From Desulfobacterales bacterium CG2_30_60_27 (GTDB lineage Bacteria; Desulfobacterota; Desulfobulbia; Desulfobulbales; CG2-30-60-27), in NCBI GenBank assembly GCA_001873115.1, contig MNYK01000025.1, forward strand, positions 1-49,332: a stretch of DNA of 49,332 nucleotides, given 5' to 3'. Below, piece after piece: positions 38,224-47,593 of this stretch (within the stretch, counting starts at the first letter, position 1; every line of letters starts with the position of its first letter). The position numbers were made by a program, and so were the translations under genes. The notes under the pieces were generated by a model. That model made no database searches. It saw only the letters and a list, made by a program, of their open reading frames with translations, and was not told the DNA's origin.

Positions 38224-38267
38224 GGTATCCTGGCAAACCTTAGGGAGACAAGGATTACCAGGATGCC
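38224..38267. other. Long imperfect hairpin next to MITE copy 3
   Basis: GGTATCCTGGCAAACCTT ... AAGGATTACCAGGATGCC, 18-nt arms with two mismatches and one G-U. Confidence 0.7.
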
Positions 38268-38281
38268 AGTTTGAAAAATAT

Positions 38282-38476
38282 GTAACTATCCAGCAGAACC
38301 GCAACCCAGGGGAGTTCCCGGACTGGAAATGCTTTTCGCGGGTTCGTCCACGACCGGGCGCAGGATGCGCGTGAGGTCGCGGACGCCTCGGAGGCGGGCA
38401 GGACGCCCGCCGAGAATGAGCGAAAAGTATTTTCAGTCCGGGAACGCTTAACTGCCGACACAAGCTGGATAGTTAC
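38282..38476. mobile_element. 195-bp MITE-like element, copy 3
   Basis: Perfect 13-bp TIRs GTAACTATCCAGC / GCTGGATAGTTAC; about 7 differences from copy 2 by eye; no obvious target duplication. Confidence 0.88.
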
Positions 38477-38486
38477 GTTTTTTTTT

Positions 38487-38516
38487 AGGAGGGGCTTGCG
38501 GGCTCCTCCTTTTTTA
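38487..38516 (+). terminator. Plus-strand rho-independent terminator with no upstream plus-strand CDS
   Basis: AGGAGG...CCTCCT followed by TTTTTT. Confidence 0.65.
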
Positions 38517-38562
38517 TTGCGCTGTAGAAAAGGAGGCGCGTTGTCATCGTAAGGCCGCCAGC

Positions 38563-39979
38563 TCATTTTCTGAAATCCTCTTTCCTTAGCCCCAACCGCT
38601 TCATCTTATTATACAGCCCCCGCGAGTGAATGCCGGCCAGGCCGGCGGCCACCGCCACCCGGCCATTCGCCTCCTTCAGCACCATTGCAATATAGAGGCG
38701 TTCCACCTTGTCCATCATTTCGCTCTGGATCTCTGGCAGGCTCTTGCCCTTCCAAGAAAGCAGGTCATCAGCCCCGGCCGGCAGCAGGCGGCCCTCGGGG
38801 GAGGTACCGCGGCGAAAGGAATCGGGCAGGTCCTCCAGAGAGATCTCATCGGTGCGGCAGAGCAGCATGGAGCGCTCGACCACATTCATCAGCTCGCGCA
38901 CATTGCCGGGCCAGTCATAACTGCACAGGGCCTGCATGGCCGGCTCGGAAATACGACTCACGTCACAGCCAATCTTGTGCAGATAATAATTGATGTAGCG
39001 CCGGGCCAGGTTGGGGATGTCTTCCCGGTGATAACGCAGGGGGGGGATGGTAAGGGTGACGACGCTCAGGCGGTAATAGAGGTCTTTGCGGAAATTGCCG
39101 TGCGCCACCTCGTCCTCCAGATCCCGGTTGGTGGCGGTCACCACCCGCACATCGACCCAGATCGGCTTCTCCCCGCCCACCGGTCGAATCTCGAAGTCTT
39201 GCAGAACCCGCAGCAGTTTGGATTGCAGATGCAGGGGCATCTCGCCGATCTCGTCCAGAAAGATGGTGCCGCCGTGGGCCTGCTCAAAGGCGCCGCGCCG
39301 GGAGCGGGTGGCGCCGGTAAAGGCGCCGCGGGTGTGGCCGAAGAGTTCGCTTTCCAGAAGCTGTTCCGGCAGCGCGGCGGTGTTGACCGCCACAAATGGT
39401 CCGGCGGAGCGGGCGCTTTCAGAGTGGATGGCCTTGGCCAGATGCTCCTTGCCCACCCCGGTCTCGCCGAGCAGGAGCAGCATGGAGTCGCTCGATGCCA
39501 CCTGTTCCACCTGGTTCATGAAAATCTGCATCACCTCGCTGGTGGAACCAAAGTCGCTGAGCTTCGGCTGGACCCGGCGCTTGCGATCAAACTGGTCCAG
39601 TATCCGGAACTGGCGGCGGGACTCCAGGATGCTCTCCATGGCCTCGGCCAGGTTCTTCCAGGAAATACCGGAATAGAGGACGACATCGGCCCCGGCCGCC
39701 ATGATCTGGGCATGCTCTTCGGCAGAGTCGGTATGATGGAGCACGACCGTGGTCGGGTTCTCCGGCAGATTGTTGAGCATTAAAATACCGGAATCCACCG
39801 GCCGCGGGATCAGCTCCTCGCTGATTACGATGATATCGCCGCAGCTCTGCACCACCTTATGCCAAGTGCTTCGGACCCGACCAAGGCATTCCACCTGAAT
39901 GTCGGCATGGGAAAACCGTTGCTCCAGGTGCCGTTGCAGGGCCGCCTCCTTGATGGCTAGAACCATGCGGATCAGCATG
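38563..39979 (-). CDS. Sigma-54-dependent transcriptional activator (AAA+ EBP with Fis-type HTH)
   Basis: GETGVGKEHLAKAIH, GAFTGATRSRRGAFEQAHGGTIFLDEIGEMP, YDWPGNVRELMNVVERSM, C-terminal HTH NGRVAVAAGLAGIHSRGLYNKMKRLG. Confidence 0.94.
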
Positions 39980-40199
39980 CCACTCCCCCCCAAAAACAGA
40001 AAATAATTGCTGTTTTTTTCAGCAAAAACTAACAAGTCGAAAAAAACGGTAATACAATTCTTGTTTTGCCAAAGACAACCCTGCGGCACTCGCGGCAGCC
40101 ACCCTTGCCTTTTTTAAAAAAACTAGCCATTACGGGAAGATAGTTTTCGCGACCACCACCGGCCCGCCCAAGACCGCCCCCCGCTTTTGCAAAAATACC

Positions 40200-40214
40200 A
40201 TACTTGGGCAGTAT
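40200..40214. promoter_or_regulatory. Candidate EBP upstream activating site ATACT-N5-AGTAT
   Basis: atacttgggcagtat about 115-125 bp upstream of the -24/-12 promoter. Confidence 0.35.
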
Positions 40215-40326
40215 TAGGCAATGATCGGCAACAAGATACCGTTTTTATTTGAACAGCCCGGACCGCTGACCTTAAAAAAAATATTTTTCCTATTATTCCA
40301 AGAAGTTTAACAAATGTCTATTCTAT

Positions 40327-40342
40327 TGGCACGAAAAGTGCT
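40327..40342 (+). promoter_or_regulatory. Sigma-54 (-24/-12) promoter
   Basis: TGGCACgaaaaGTGCT versus consensus TGGCACN5TTGCW: one mismatch, correct GG-N10-GC spacing; 77 bp upstream of ATG 40419. Confidence 0.82.
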
Positions 40343-40418
40343 AGAAACTGGACAGTTGCCGCCCGTCCCGCAACCGGGTCGGTGCCCCACCAATAACCGC
40401 TAACACTTTGGAGTAACC

Positions 40419-40838
40419 ATGCAAACTTTACATATTGAAAGAGAGAATCAAGAAGGCCTGCGTGTTATGAATGAGGCGGTGGCCCAGCAGGCCTGGGGCA
40501 TATCGTGTTCCATCGATATCTATGACTGCGATGCCGCCACGATCCGAGACGCCGAGGCCATCCGCCGCTTTGTCGTCGAGTTGTGCGATCTCATCGAAAT
40601 GAAACGCTTCGGCGAAACCCAGGTCGTGCACTTTGGCGAGGATGAGAAGGTGGCCGGTTTCTCAATGATACAGCTCATTGAAACCTCTCTAATCTCTGGC
40701 CATTTCGCCAACCTGACCAACGCCGTATACCTGGATGTCTTCAGTTGCAAGGCTTACCAGCCGGAAACAGTACAGGCCTTTGCCCAGAAATTTTTCCAGG
40801 GCAGCAGCAGCAGAATGAGCGCTACCATGAGGCGTTGA
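40419..40838 (+). CDS. S-adenosylmethionine decarboxylase-like (SpeD/SpeH family) protein, probably non-canonical active site
   Basis: SIDIYDCDAATIRDAEAIRRFVVELCDLIEMK...FGEDEKVAGFSMIQLIETSLISGHFANLTNAVYLDVFSCKAYQPETVQAFAQKFF resembles the class 1b AdoMetDC core. Confidence 0.72.
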   Translation: MQTLHIERENQEGLRVMNEAVAQQAWGISCSIDIYDCDAATIRDAEAIRRFVVELCDLIEMKRFGETQVVHFGEDEKVAGFSMIQLIETSLISGHFANLTNAVYLDVFSCKAYQPETVQAFAQKFFQGSSSRMSATMRR

Positions 40839-41462
40839 CCTGGCCCGCATTCGGGTCATTCGCGCCTACAACGCCTCGTAACATTCAGCCCCCTGGTGGA
40901 TGCCGGCCATGTCGGCATCCACCGCCACACCGCTTTGGATCCTGCGGATCCGTCTTGTGCCACACCAGCTCCCAACGCGCCCTCAACCGTTTCACCTTGC
41001 AAGACCGGCCCCAAAGTTGTCCAAGACAACCTGGTATGCATCTTGCCACGGGGGCATTTCCTGCGGGACGATCACAACATCAAAAAGGTCCACAAGTCCG
41101 GGCCTCGACTCGCGCAACCGCCTTTACCATTCCCTTCCGTTAAGCGGTTTTCCGGGATGGTATTGCCGTAGACTCTTTAGACACGGAAGGAAGAACACCG
41201 ATAGCGCCAAGCCGACCTCGGACGCCAACTTATCGACCAGCAGTTCATCAAGCCCCTGCCCGAGGTCGTGATCGTCCGAGGTGGCGCCTGGGCACTAGCG
41301 CCGTATAAAATATTTGCGGCAAGCTAATTGCTTTTCAAATGCATTCCCGCCATATTCAGTATACTATTGCTGCCCTTACGAAGGTGACGGACCGGATCGG
41401 CCTGCCACCGGTGACTTCCGCATCACGGCTGTCCGCCGGAACACTTAGATATCGGGTGGTTT

Positions 41463-44099
41463 ATGCTGCGCGCCAATATCATCATCCTTACCGCCATTGC
41501 CGCGGTAACCTTCAGTCTGTGGGCCTACCTGAACCAGCCGGAACAGGAGCCCGCCTGGCCGGACCGGATTCAGGGCTTCTCCTTTTCTCCGGCCCAGGAG
41601 GATGACAATCCCATCGAACACATCCTGCCATCCGCGGCGGAAATTGATGCCGACCTGGCCCTGCTGTCGGGCAAGACCTTTGCCGTCCGCACCTACACTA
41701 TCGAGGGTACCCTGGCCCAGGTGCCGGAACTGGCCCGTAAATACAATATCAACATCTGCCTCGGGGCCTGGATCGGCGACGACCTCGAAAAAAACCAGGC
41801 CGAAATCGACAAGCTCATCGAGGTCGCCAACGCCAACTATAACGTGGTCCGCATCATCGTCGGCAACGAGGTCCTGCTGCGCAACGACATCCCGGTTGAA
41901 CAGCTTATTCAGTACCTGGATGAGGTCAGAGCAGCGGTGCGGGTGCCGGTCAGCACGGCGGAGCCCTGGCACGTCTGGATAAAACACCCGGAGGTCGCGG
42001 AGCATGTGGACTTCATCGGCACGCACATGCTCCCTTACTGGGAAGGTATTTCCGTCGACACCGCCGTGGACTATGTGGTGGATCGCACCAACGAACTGCG
42101 CACCAGGTTCCCTAATCTTCCCGTGGTGATTTCCGAGGTGGGCTGGCCCAGCAACGGCCGGCCCCGCAAGGCCGCCGTGGCCTCCGAATCCAACGAGGCT
42201 ATTTTCCTGCGGCGCTTCCTGGCCAGGGCCAAGGTCGAAAATTATACCTATTACATCATGGAGGCCTTTGATCAGCCCTGGAAAAGCACCAACGAAGGTT
42301 CCGTGGGGGCCTATTGGGGGGTATACGATGTGCATCGCCACCCCAAATTCGAGTTCAAGGAACCCATTGTCAAGATCCCGGAATGGCATATGCTGGCCGG
42401 CATCTCGGGCCTGCTGGCCGTCCTCGCCTCGTACATCCTGCTGATTGACAGCCGCACCCTGCGCAAGCGCGGCCGCGGTTTTCTGGCGGTATTGGCATAC
42501 GGGGCAGCCACGGGGGCCGTATGGGCGATCTATGATTTTGTCAATCAGTACATGACGATGACCTCGGTGTTAGTGGGCATCTCGCTGGTCATCGGCATGA
42601 TCGGCGTCATCCTGGTGATGCTTACCGAAGGCCATGAATGGGCCGAGGCGCTCTGGGTGACCGGCCGCCGCCGGTCCTTCACGCCCCGGCCGTTCGCCGC
42701 GGAGTCAGCGCCCAAGGTTTCCATCCATATCCCTTGCTACAACGAACCGCCGGACATGGTGATCCAGACTCTGAACGCCCTTAACCGCCTCGATTATCCG
42801 GACTTCGAGGTTCTGGTCATCGACAACAACACCAAGGACCCCGCCGTCTGGCAGCCGGTTGAGGCCCATTGCCAGCGCCTGGGTACCCGCTTCCGCTTCT
42901 TTCATGTGGACCCCTTGAGCGGTTTCAAGGCCGGCGCCCTGAATTATGCCATCAAAGAGACCGCGCCGGACGCCGCCATTATCGCGGTGATTGACAGTGA
43001 CTACCTGGTTGACCAGTCCTGGTTGAAAGACTTGGTGCCGCAGTTCGCCGAACCGCGCGTCGGGGTGGTGCAGGCGCCGCAGGACTACCGCGACGGCTGC
43101 CAGAACGCCTTCAAGGCCCTGTGCTATGCGGAGTACAAAGGCTTCTTCCAGATCGGCATGATTACCCGCAACGAGCGCAACGCCATCATCCAGCACGGCA
43201 CCATGACCATGATCCGCAAGTCCGTCATGACCGAAGTGGGCGGCTGGAGCGAATGGTGCATTACCGAGGATGCCGATCTGGGGCTTTCCATCTTCGAGCA
43301 TGGCCACGATGCGATTTACAACCCGAAAAGTTATGGCCAGGGCCTGATCCCAGACACCTTTAATGACTTCAAAAAACAGCGTTTCCGCTGGGCCTATGGG
43401 GCGGTGCAGATCCTCCGCCACCACGCCGGCACCCTGCTGGGGAAGAAGAAGACCGGGCTCCACGCCGGCCAACGCTATCATTTCCTGGCCGGCTGGTTGC
43501 CCTGGCTCACCGACGGCATGAATCTGCTGTTCACGGTGTTGGCTCTTGGCTGGTCCGCGGCCATGATCATTGCGCCCAAGGTCATTGACCCGCCGCTCCT
43601 GGTCTTCTCCATCCTGCCGCTTTCCCTGTTCTGCTTCAAGGCCAGCAAGATGGTCTACCTTTACCGCGCCAAGGTGGGAGCCTCCACCCGGGAAACCATG
43701 GCCGCGGCCCTGGCCGGCCTCTCCCTCTCCTACACGATTTCCAAGGCCGTGCTGCAGGGCCTGGTCACCACCGACAAGCCCTTTTTCCGTACCCCCAAGA
43801 TGGCCAACGCCTCGGCCCTGCTGAAGGCCCTGGCCTCGGCCTGGGAGGAAGCCCTGTTCCTGGCGGCCCTCCTGACCGCCGCGGTCGCCGTGTCCTCCCT
43901 GCCCAATTCCGACAACGTCGACCTGCTCGGCTGGACTCTGGTGCTCATTGTCCAGGCAGTGCCCTATCTGGCCTCCTGTGTGGTCTCGTTTATCAGTGCC
44001 TTCCCCGCCATGCCGGCCCGTTACATCAGCGGCATCTGCCGGGAAAAGGCGACCCACGCCCTGGCCCTGGCACACGGGCCGGGGAAAACGCCATCATGA
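41463..44099 (+). CDS. GH17 domain-GT2 (cellulose synthase-like) membrane fusion, beta-glucan synthase NdvB-like
   Basis: N-terminal GH17 (YTIEGTLAQVPELARKYNINICLGAWIGDD, VGNEVLLRN, VVISEVGWPSNGRP); GT2 (HIPCYNEPPDMVIQTLNAL, VIDSDYLV, ITEDADLGLSIFEHG, KKQRFRWAYG). Confidence 0.9.
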   Translation: MLRANIIILTAIAAVTFSLWAYLNQPEQEPAWPDRIQGFSFSPAQEDDNPIEHILPSAAEIDADLALLSGKTFAVRTYTIEGTLAQVPELARKYNINICLGAWIGDDLEKNQAEIDKLIEVANANYNVVRIIVGNEVLLRNDIPVEQLIQYLDEVRAAVRVPVSTAEPWHVWIKHPEVAEHVDFIGTHMLPYWEGISVDTAVDYVVDRTNELRTRFPNLPVVISEVGWPSNGRPRKAAVASESNEAIFLRRFLARAKVENYTYYIMEAFDQPWKSTNEGSVGAYWGVYDVHRHPKFEFKEPIVKIPEWHMLAGISGLLAVLASYILLIDSRTLRKRGRGFLAVLAYGAATGAVWAIYDFVNQYMTMTSVLVGISLVIGMIGVILVMLTEGHEWAEALWVTGRRRSFTPRPFAAESAPKVSIHIPCYNEPPDMVIQTLNALNRLDYPDFEVLVIDNNTKDPAVWQPVEAHCQRLGTRFRFFHVDPLSGFKAGALNYAIKETAPDAAIIAVIDSDYLVDQSWLKDLVPQFAEPRVGVVQAPQDYRDGCQNAFKALCYAEYKGFFQIGMITRNERNAIIQHGTMTMIRKSVMTEVGGWSEWCITEDADLGLSIFEHGHDAIYNPKSYGQGLIPDTFNDFKKQRFRWAYGAVQILRHHAGTLLGKKKTGLHAGQRYHFLAGWLPWLTDGMNLLFTVLALGWSAAMIIAPKVIDPPLLVFSILPLSLFCFKASKMVYLYRAKVGASTRETMAAALAGLSLSYTISKAVLQGLVTTDKPFFRTPKMANASALLKALASAWEEALFLAALLTAAVAVSSLPNSDNVDLLGWTLVLIVQAVPYLASCVVSFISAFPAMPARYISGICREKATHALALAHGPGKTPS

Positions 44100-44347
44100 A
44101 CAAAATATATTTACCATTGGTCTTGCTGCTTTGTGCAACGCTCAGCGCGTGCTCTTCCAAAGAACAACTTTACGAGAAGGTATACGAAGGACTGCATGCG
44201 CGGGAGCGAATCGTCAACGAGACCGAGACCGCCAACCCCATCCCCAAGGAACATCCACGTTACGATGAATACCAGCAAGAGCGGGAGGAAATTCTGAAGA
44301 GTAACAAGTCAAATGATGACAAGGACATCAATAGTAGTATTCCTTGA
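44096..44347 (+). CDS. Small lipoprotein of unknown function
   Basis: MNKIYLPLVLLLCATLSACSSKEQLYEKVYEGL; ATGA overlap with GH17-GT2 gene. Confidence 0.75.
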   Translation: MNKIYLPLVLLLCATLSACSSKEQLYEKVYEGLHARERIVNETETANPIPKEHPRYDEYQQEREEILKSNKSNDDKDINSSIP

Positions 44348-44382
44348 CTTAACCAGCGCCATGCCTTAACTTCCATCCCATC

Positions 44383-44772
44383 ATGCTGCATACCTTCCGA
44401 CAACTCCGACTCTGCATCATCATCCTGGCCTTTGCCGCCCTTTCGTTCGGGGTTGGGGGCAAGACGATCCTCTGTGTTATGCCTGACGGGGATGTGCACC
44501 TGGAGCCAAGCCTTTCTCCCTGTTGTTTTGCCGGCGAATGTGACGCCGACTATCGGCTCCGGAACCAGGTTCATTGTCTGGACGTCTCCTTGGGGGGAGA
44601 AGCAGCAAATCAGCACCATGAAAATATTGTCCAACTCCCGCTATTGGCCATGGCCCCTCCAGGACCGCCAAGCATCCTCGCCCCGCATGTCAAAAAACCA
44701 TCCCGCGCCATCCATCTCCCTCCCCCGCCCCTCCAACTCGTGTCTCTGCGCAGCGTTATCCTCCTTATTTGA
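44383..44772 (+). CDS. Small Cys/His-containing exported or membrane-anchored protein at head of metal-efflux operon
   Basis: ILCVMPDGDVHLEPSLSPCCFAGEC...VHCLDV; located just upstream of czc-like genes. Confidence 0.6.
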   Translation: MLHTFRQLRLCIIILAFAALSFGVGGKTILCVMPDGDVHLEPSLSPCCFAGECDADYRLRNQVHCLDVSLGGEAANQHHENIVQLPLLAMAPPGPPSILAPHVKKPSRAIHLPPPPLQLVSLRSVILLI

Positions 44773-44894
44773 TTCCTTCCCCCCTCCTGCGCCCCGTCAA
44801 TGGTGACCACCCGCTAATTGCCAGCGACACCCACTATTGATCGCCGGCAAAACCACGCCATTCACCATTTTTCCCTCTACCTGGAGGATTATTT

Positions 44895-46217
44895 ATGCGT
44901 ATCCAACGATGCGCCGTGTTGGCGATTATTGTCTCAATCGGCCTCTGGTATGCGGTCATACCACCGGCCCAGGCTGCCGAGCCTGCCACGCTCGCCGCCC
45001 CGGGCGGCCTGACCCTTAAAGAGGCTCTCACCAGCGCCGCACGGCATCGGCAGGAACTTGCCGCCTTGCGGGCCGACCTTGAGGCCGCCGCGCTCAAGCT
45101 GAAGCATGCCGGCCTGCCCCCCAACCCCGAGCTTGAAATCGGTTGGGATAATCTGGGTGGCGATCTCCCGGTTGACGATGTCCGGGAGAACACGATTGCC
45201 CTAAAGCAGCCTTTGGAAATTGGCGGCAAGCCAGCGGCGCGCAGGAACAAGGGTCAGTCCGAAATCTTACGCCTGCAACGCGAACAGACTACGGTCTGGC
45301 TCGACATCGCCGCCGAGGTCAGAATGGCCTTTCTGGAGGTGCAGGGCGCCCGCGCCCGGCTGACCCTGCAACAGGAGGCGGAGAAAATCGCCGCGGAACT
45401 GGCCAGCATCACCCACGAGCGGGTCGCGGCCGGCGATCTGGCCGCCACGGAAGAGACCAGGGCCGAGGCCAGAAAGGCGGAGACCAGGGCGGCAACCCAG
45501 AAGCTTGCGCGTCTCCTGGCCGAGGCCGAACTTGCTCTCGCCATGGCCCTTGGCGAGCCGGACAGCGCCATCGTCACCGCCGCCGGAGACCTGGCCCAGG
45601 AGGTCGTCATTCCAGACCGCCAGACCCTGCTGGCCGGCATGCAGGACCTGCCCGTGCTGGCCCTGCGCCGGAGCGAGACGCAACTTGCCGCGACCGGCCT
45701 TGCGCTGGAGCGGGCCAACGCCTGGTATGACCCGGCCCTCTCCCTTACCCTGCGAGATATTCCTGACAAGCACGGCCGCGCCCTTTCCGTCGGCCTCTCC
45801 TTCCCCCTGCCGCTCTTCCAGCGTAATCAAGCGGCCGTGGCCGAGGCTGGCGCCACGGTGCGCAAGACCGCGACCAATGAGGCGGCGGCAACACGCCGCC
45901 TGCAAACAGAGCTCATCAAGTCTCATACCATGCTGGTCGCTGCCGACCAGGAGGCCCGCACCTTGCGTACCGAGGTCCTGAGCCGAGCCACGGAGGCCGC
46001 CGCGGCGGTTATGGAAGGATTTCGCTTCGGCAAGTTCCGTTACAGCGACGTGCTGGAGGCCTCCCAGGCCCAGGTGCAGACGCAGGCCCGCCATCTGGAC
46101 GCCATCATCGACCTCAACCGGGCCGCCATCACGCTGGACCGCCTCCTTGGCCAGCCTGCCATCCCGGTAACTTCACAAAATTCTTCGTCATCATCGCCCG
46201 ACAGGAGCAACCTATGA
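44895..46217 (+). CDS. TolC-family outer membrane efflux protein (CzcC/CusC-like)
   Basis: Signal peptide; GGLTLKEALTSAARHRQELAALRADLEAA, LPPNPELEIGWDNLGGD. Confidence 0.92.
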   Translation: MRIQRCAVLAIIVSIGLWYAVIPPAQAAEPATLAAPGGLTLKEALTSAARHRQELAALRADLEAAALKLKHAGLPPNPELEIGWDNLGGDLPVDDVRENTIALKQPLEIGGKPAARRNKGQSEILRLQREQTTVWLDIAAEVRMAFLEVQGARARLTLQQEAEKIAAELASITHERVAAGDLAATEETRAEARKAETRAATQKLARLLAEAELALAMALGEPDSAIVTAAGDLAQEVVIPDRQTLLAGMQDLPVLALRRSETQLAATGLALERANAWYDPALSLTLRDIPDKHGRALSVGLSFPLPLFQRNQAAVAEAGATVRKTATNEAAATRRLQTELIKSHTMLVAADQEARTLRTEVLSRATEAAAAVMEGFRFGKFRYSDVLEASQAQVQTQARHLDAIIDLNRAAITLDRLLGQPAIPVTSQNSSSSSPDRSNL

Positions 46218-47581
46218 GCCATACGAAAACAACTTACCTGGTCATAATCATCATCGTCATGCTTACCGTCCTGGCCGGGGCAGGAGGTTTTTTCGCCGCC
46301 CGCCGTATGCATCAGCCCGCTGCGGAGTCGCCAACCTCCACCCCAACCGCACCAACCAAAGCGAACCCCGAGGCCACGCCTGCGGAAACAGGCGCTGAAC
46401 AAACGGCCGAGATTAGCGATCTCGACCGGCCGGTGGATGAGATGTGGGCCGCCCGCTGCGAACATGACATGCTGCAATACCAATGCGACGAGTGCCGCTA
46501 CGAGATCGGCACGGTCAAGCTCGACGCTGCTCTCGTGGGCGACAATGGCCTGGTGCGCACCGGTTTTCCGGAAAAGCGGCAAGGCCGCCACGAGGAACGC
46601 AGCCTGCCCGGCGAGGTGCAGCTCGACGATACCCGCACCGTGCATGTGGCCAGCCCCTTGACTGGCCTGATCACCCGCGGCTTCACCACCCCGGGGGATC
46701 GCGTCGCGGCCGGGGCGCCGCTCTTCGAGGTGGACAGCCCCGAGGTGGCGGAGGCCAAGGGCAGCTTTCTCAAGGCCCTGGCCGGACTTGATCTGGCACG
46801 CAAGGCTGCGGAGCGCGAGGCCCTGTTGTTCACCCGCAAGGTGGCGGCCGAGGTCGAGGTCCAGGAGGCCGAGGCCAAACGGACCGAGGCCGAGACCGAG
46901 ATCGCCGCCGCCCGCGGCCGGCTGCTGCGCCTGGGGCTCACCAAGCCTGAAATCGACTCCATCTCGGCCATGCGTGGCAGCGGCGCCTTGAACGGCCTGG
47001 TGGTGGTCCGCGCCTCCAGGGCCGGAACCGTCATCGAGGGTCACGCCGCCCCGGGCGAGCACGCCGAGACCGGCAAGGAACTGCTCACCATTTCCGGACT
47101 TGACAAGGTGTGGGTCATGGCCGACTTGAAGGATCCCGATCTCGCCGCCGTCTCGAGCGCCTTGGGCGGCGAGGCCAGGGTCGAGGCCCTGGACCAGAGT
47201 TTCGCCGGCCGGCTGGACACGGTCGCCGGCCGCATGAGCGAAGAGACCCGCACTGCCAAGGCCCGTTTCAGCGTGGACAACCGCGATGGTCTGCTCAAGC
47301 CCGGCATGTTCGTCTCGGTGCGCTTGCTTATGCCCGCCAGCGGTGAGACCATAGCCGTGCCCAAGGTGGCGGTGCTGGCCGACGAGGGCCGCACCTTTGT
47401 CTTCACCCATAAGGAGGGCGACTACTGGGTGCGGCGGCCCGTCACCCTCGGCAGGCGCTTCGACGGCATGGTGGAGATCGCCTCCGGCCTCACGGCGGAG
47501 CAACGAATCATCACCGACGGTTCATTTCTACTAAAAAGCGACGTGCTGCGCGGCAAGATGGGCGCCGGTTGCGCGGACTAA
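46214..47581 (+). CDS. RND periplasmic adaptor (CzcB/CusB-like) with N-terminal Cys/His motif
   Basis: CEHDMLQYQCDECRYEIGTVKL metal-binding-like motif; VASPLTGLITRGFTTPGDRVAAGAPLFEVDSPE; overlaps TolC gene. Confidence 0.93.
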   Translation: MSHTKTTYLVIIIIVMLTVLAGAGGFFAARRMHQPAAESPTSTPTAPTKANPEATPAETGAEQTAEISDLDRPVDEMWAARCEHDMLQYQCDECRYEIGTVKLDAALVGDNGLVRTGFPEKRQGRHEERSLPGEVQLDDTRTVHVASPLTGLITRGFTTPGDRVAAGAPLFEVDSPEVAEAKGSFLKALAGLDLARKAAEREALLFTRKVAAEVEVQEAEAKRTEAETEIAAARGRLLRLGLTKPEIDSISAMRGSGALNGLVVVRASRAGTVIEGHAAPGEHAETGKELLTISGLDKVWVMADLKDPDLAAVSSALGGEARVEALDQSFAGRLDTVAGRMSEETRTAKARFSVDNRDGLLKPGMFVSVRLLMPASGETIAVPKVAVLADEGRTFVFTHKEGDYWVRRPVTLGRRFDGMVEIASGLTAEQRIITDGSFLLKSDVLRGKMGAGCAD

Positions 47582-47593
47582 GGGGGAGACGAC

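Noticed and set aside
38224-38267. GEMM-I c-di-GMP riboswitch next to PilZ
   Set aside because: ggcaaacc is present, but the GACGCAAAGCC core and the rest of the GEMM consensus are not found.
42705-44075. 456-aa minus-strand ORF opposite GH17-GT2
   Set aside because: Antisense shadow of a clear GT2 domain.
46040-47503. 487-aa minus-strand ORF opposite the CzcB-like gene
   Set aside because: Antisense shadow; plus strand has adaptor motifs and operon overlap.
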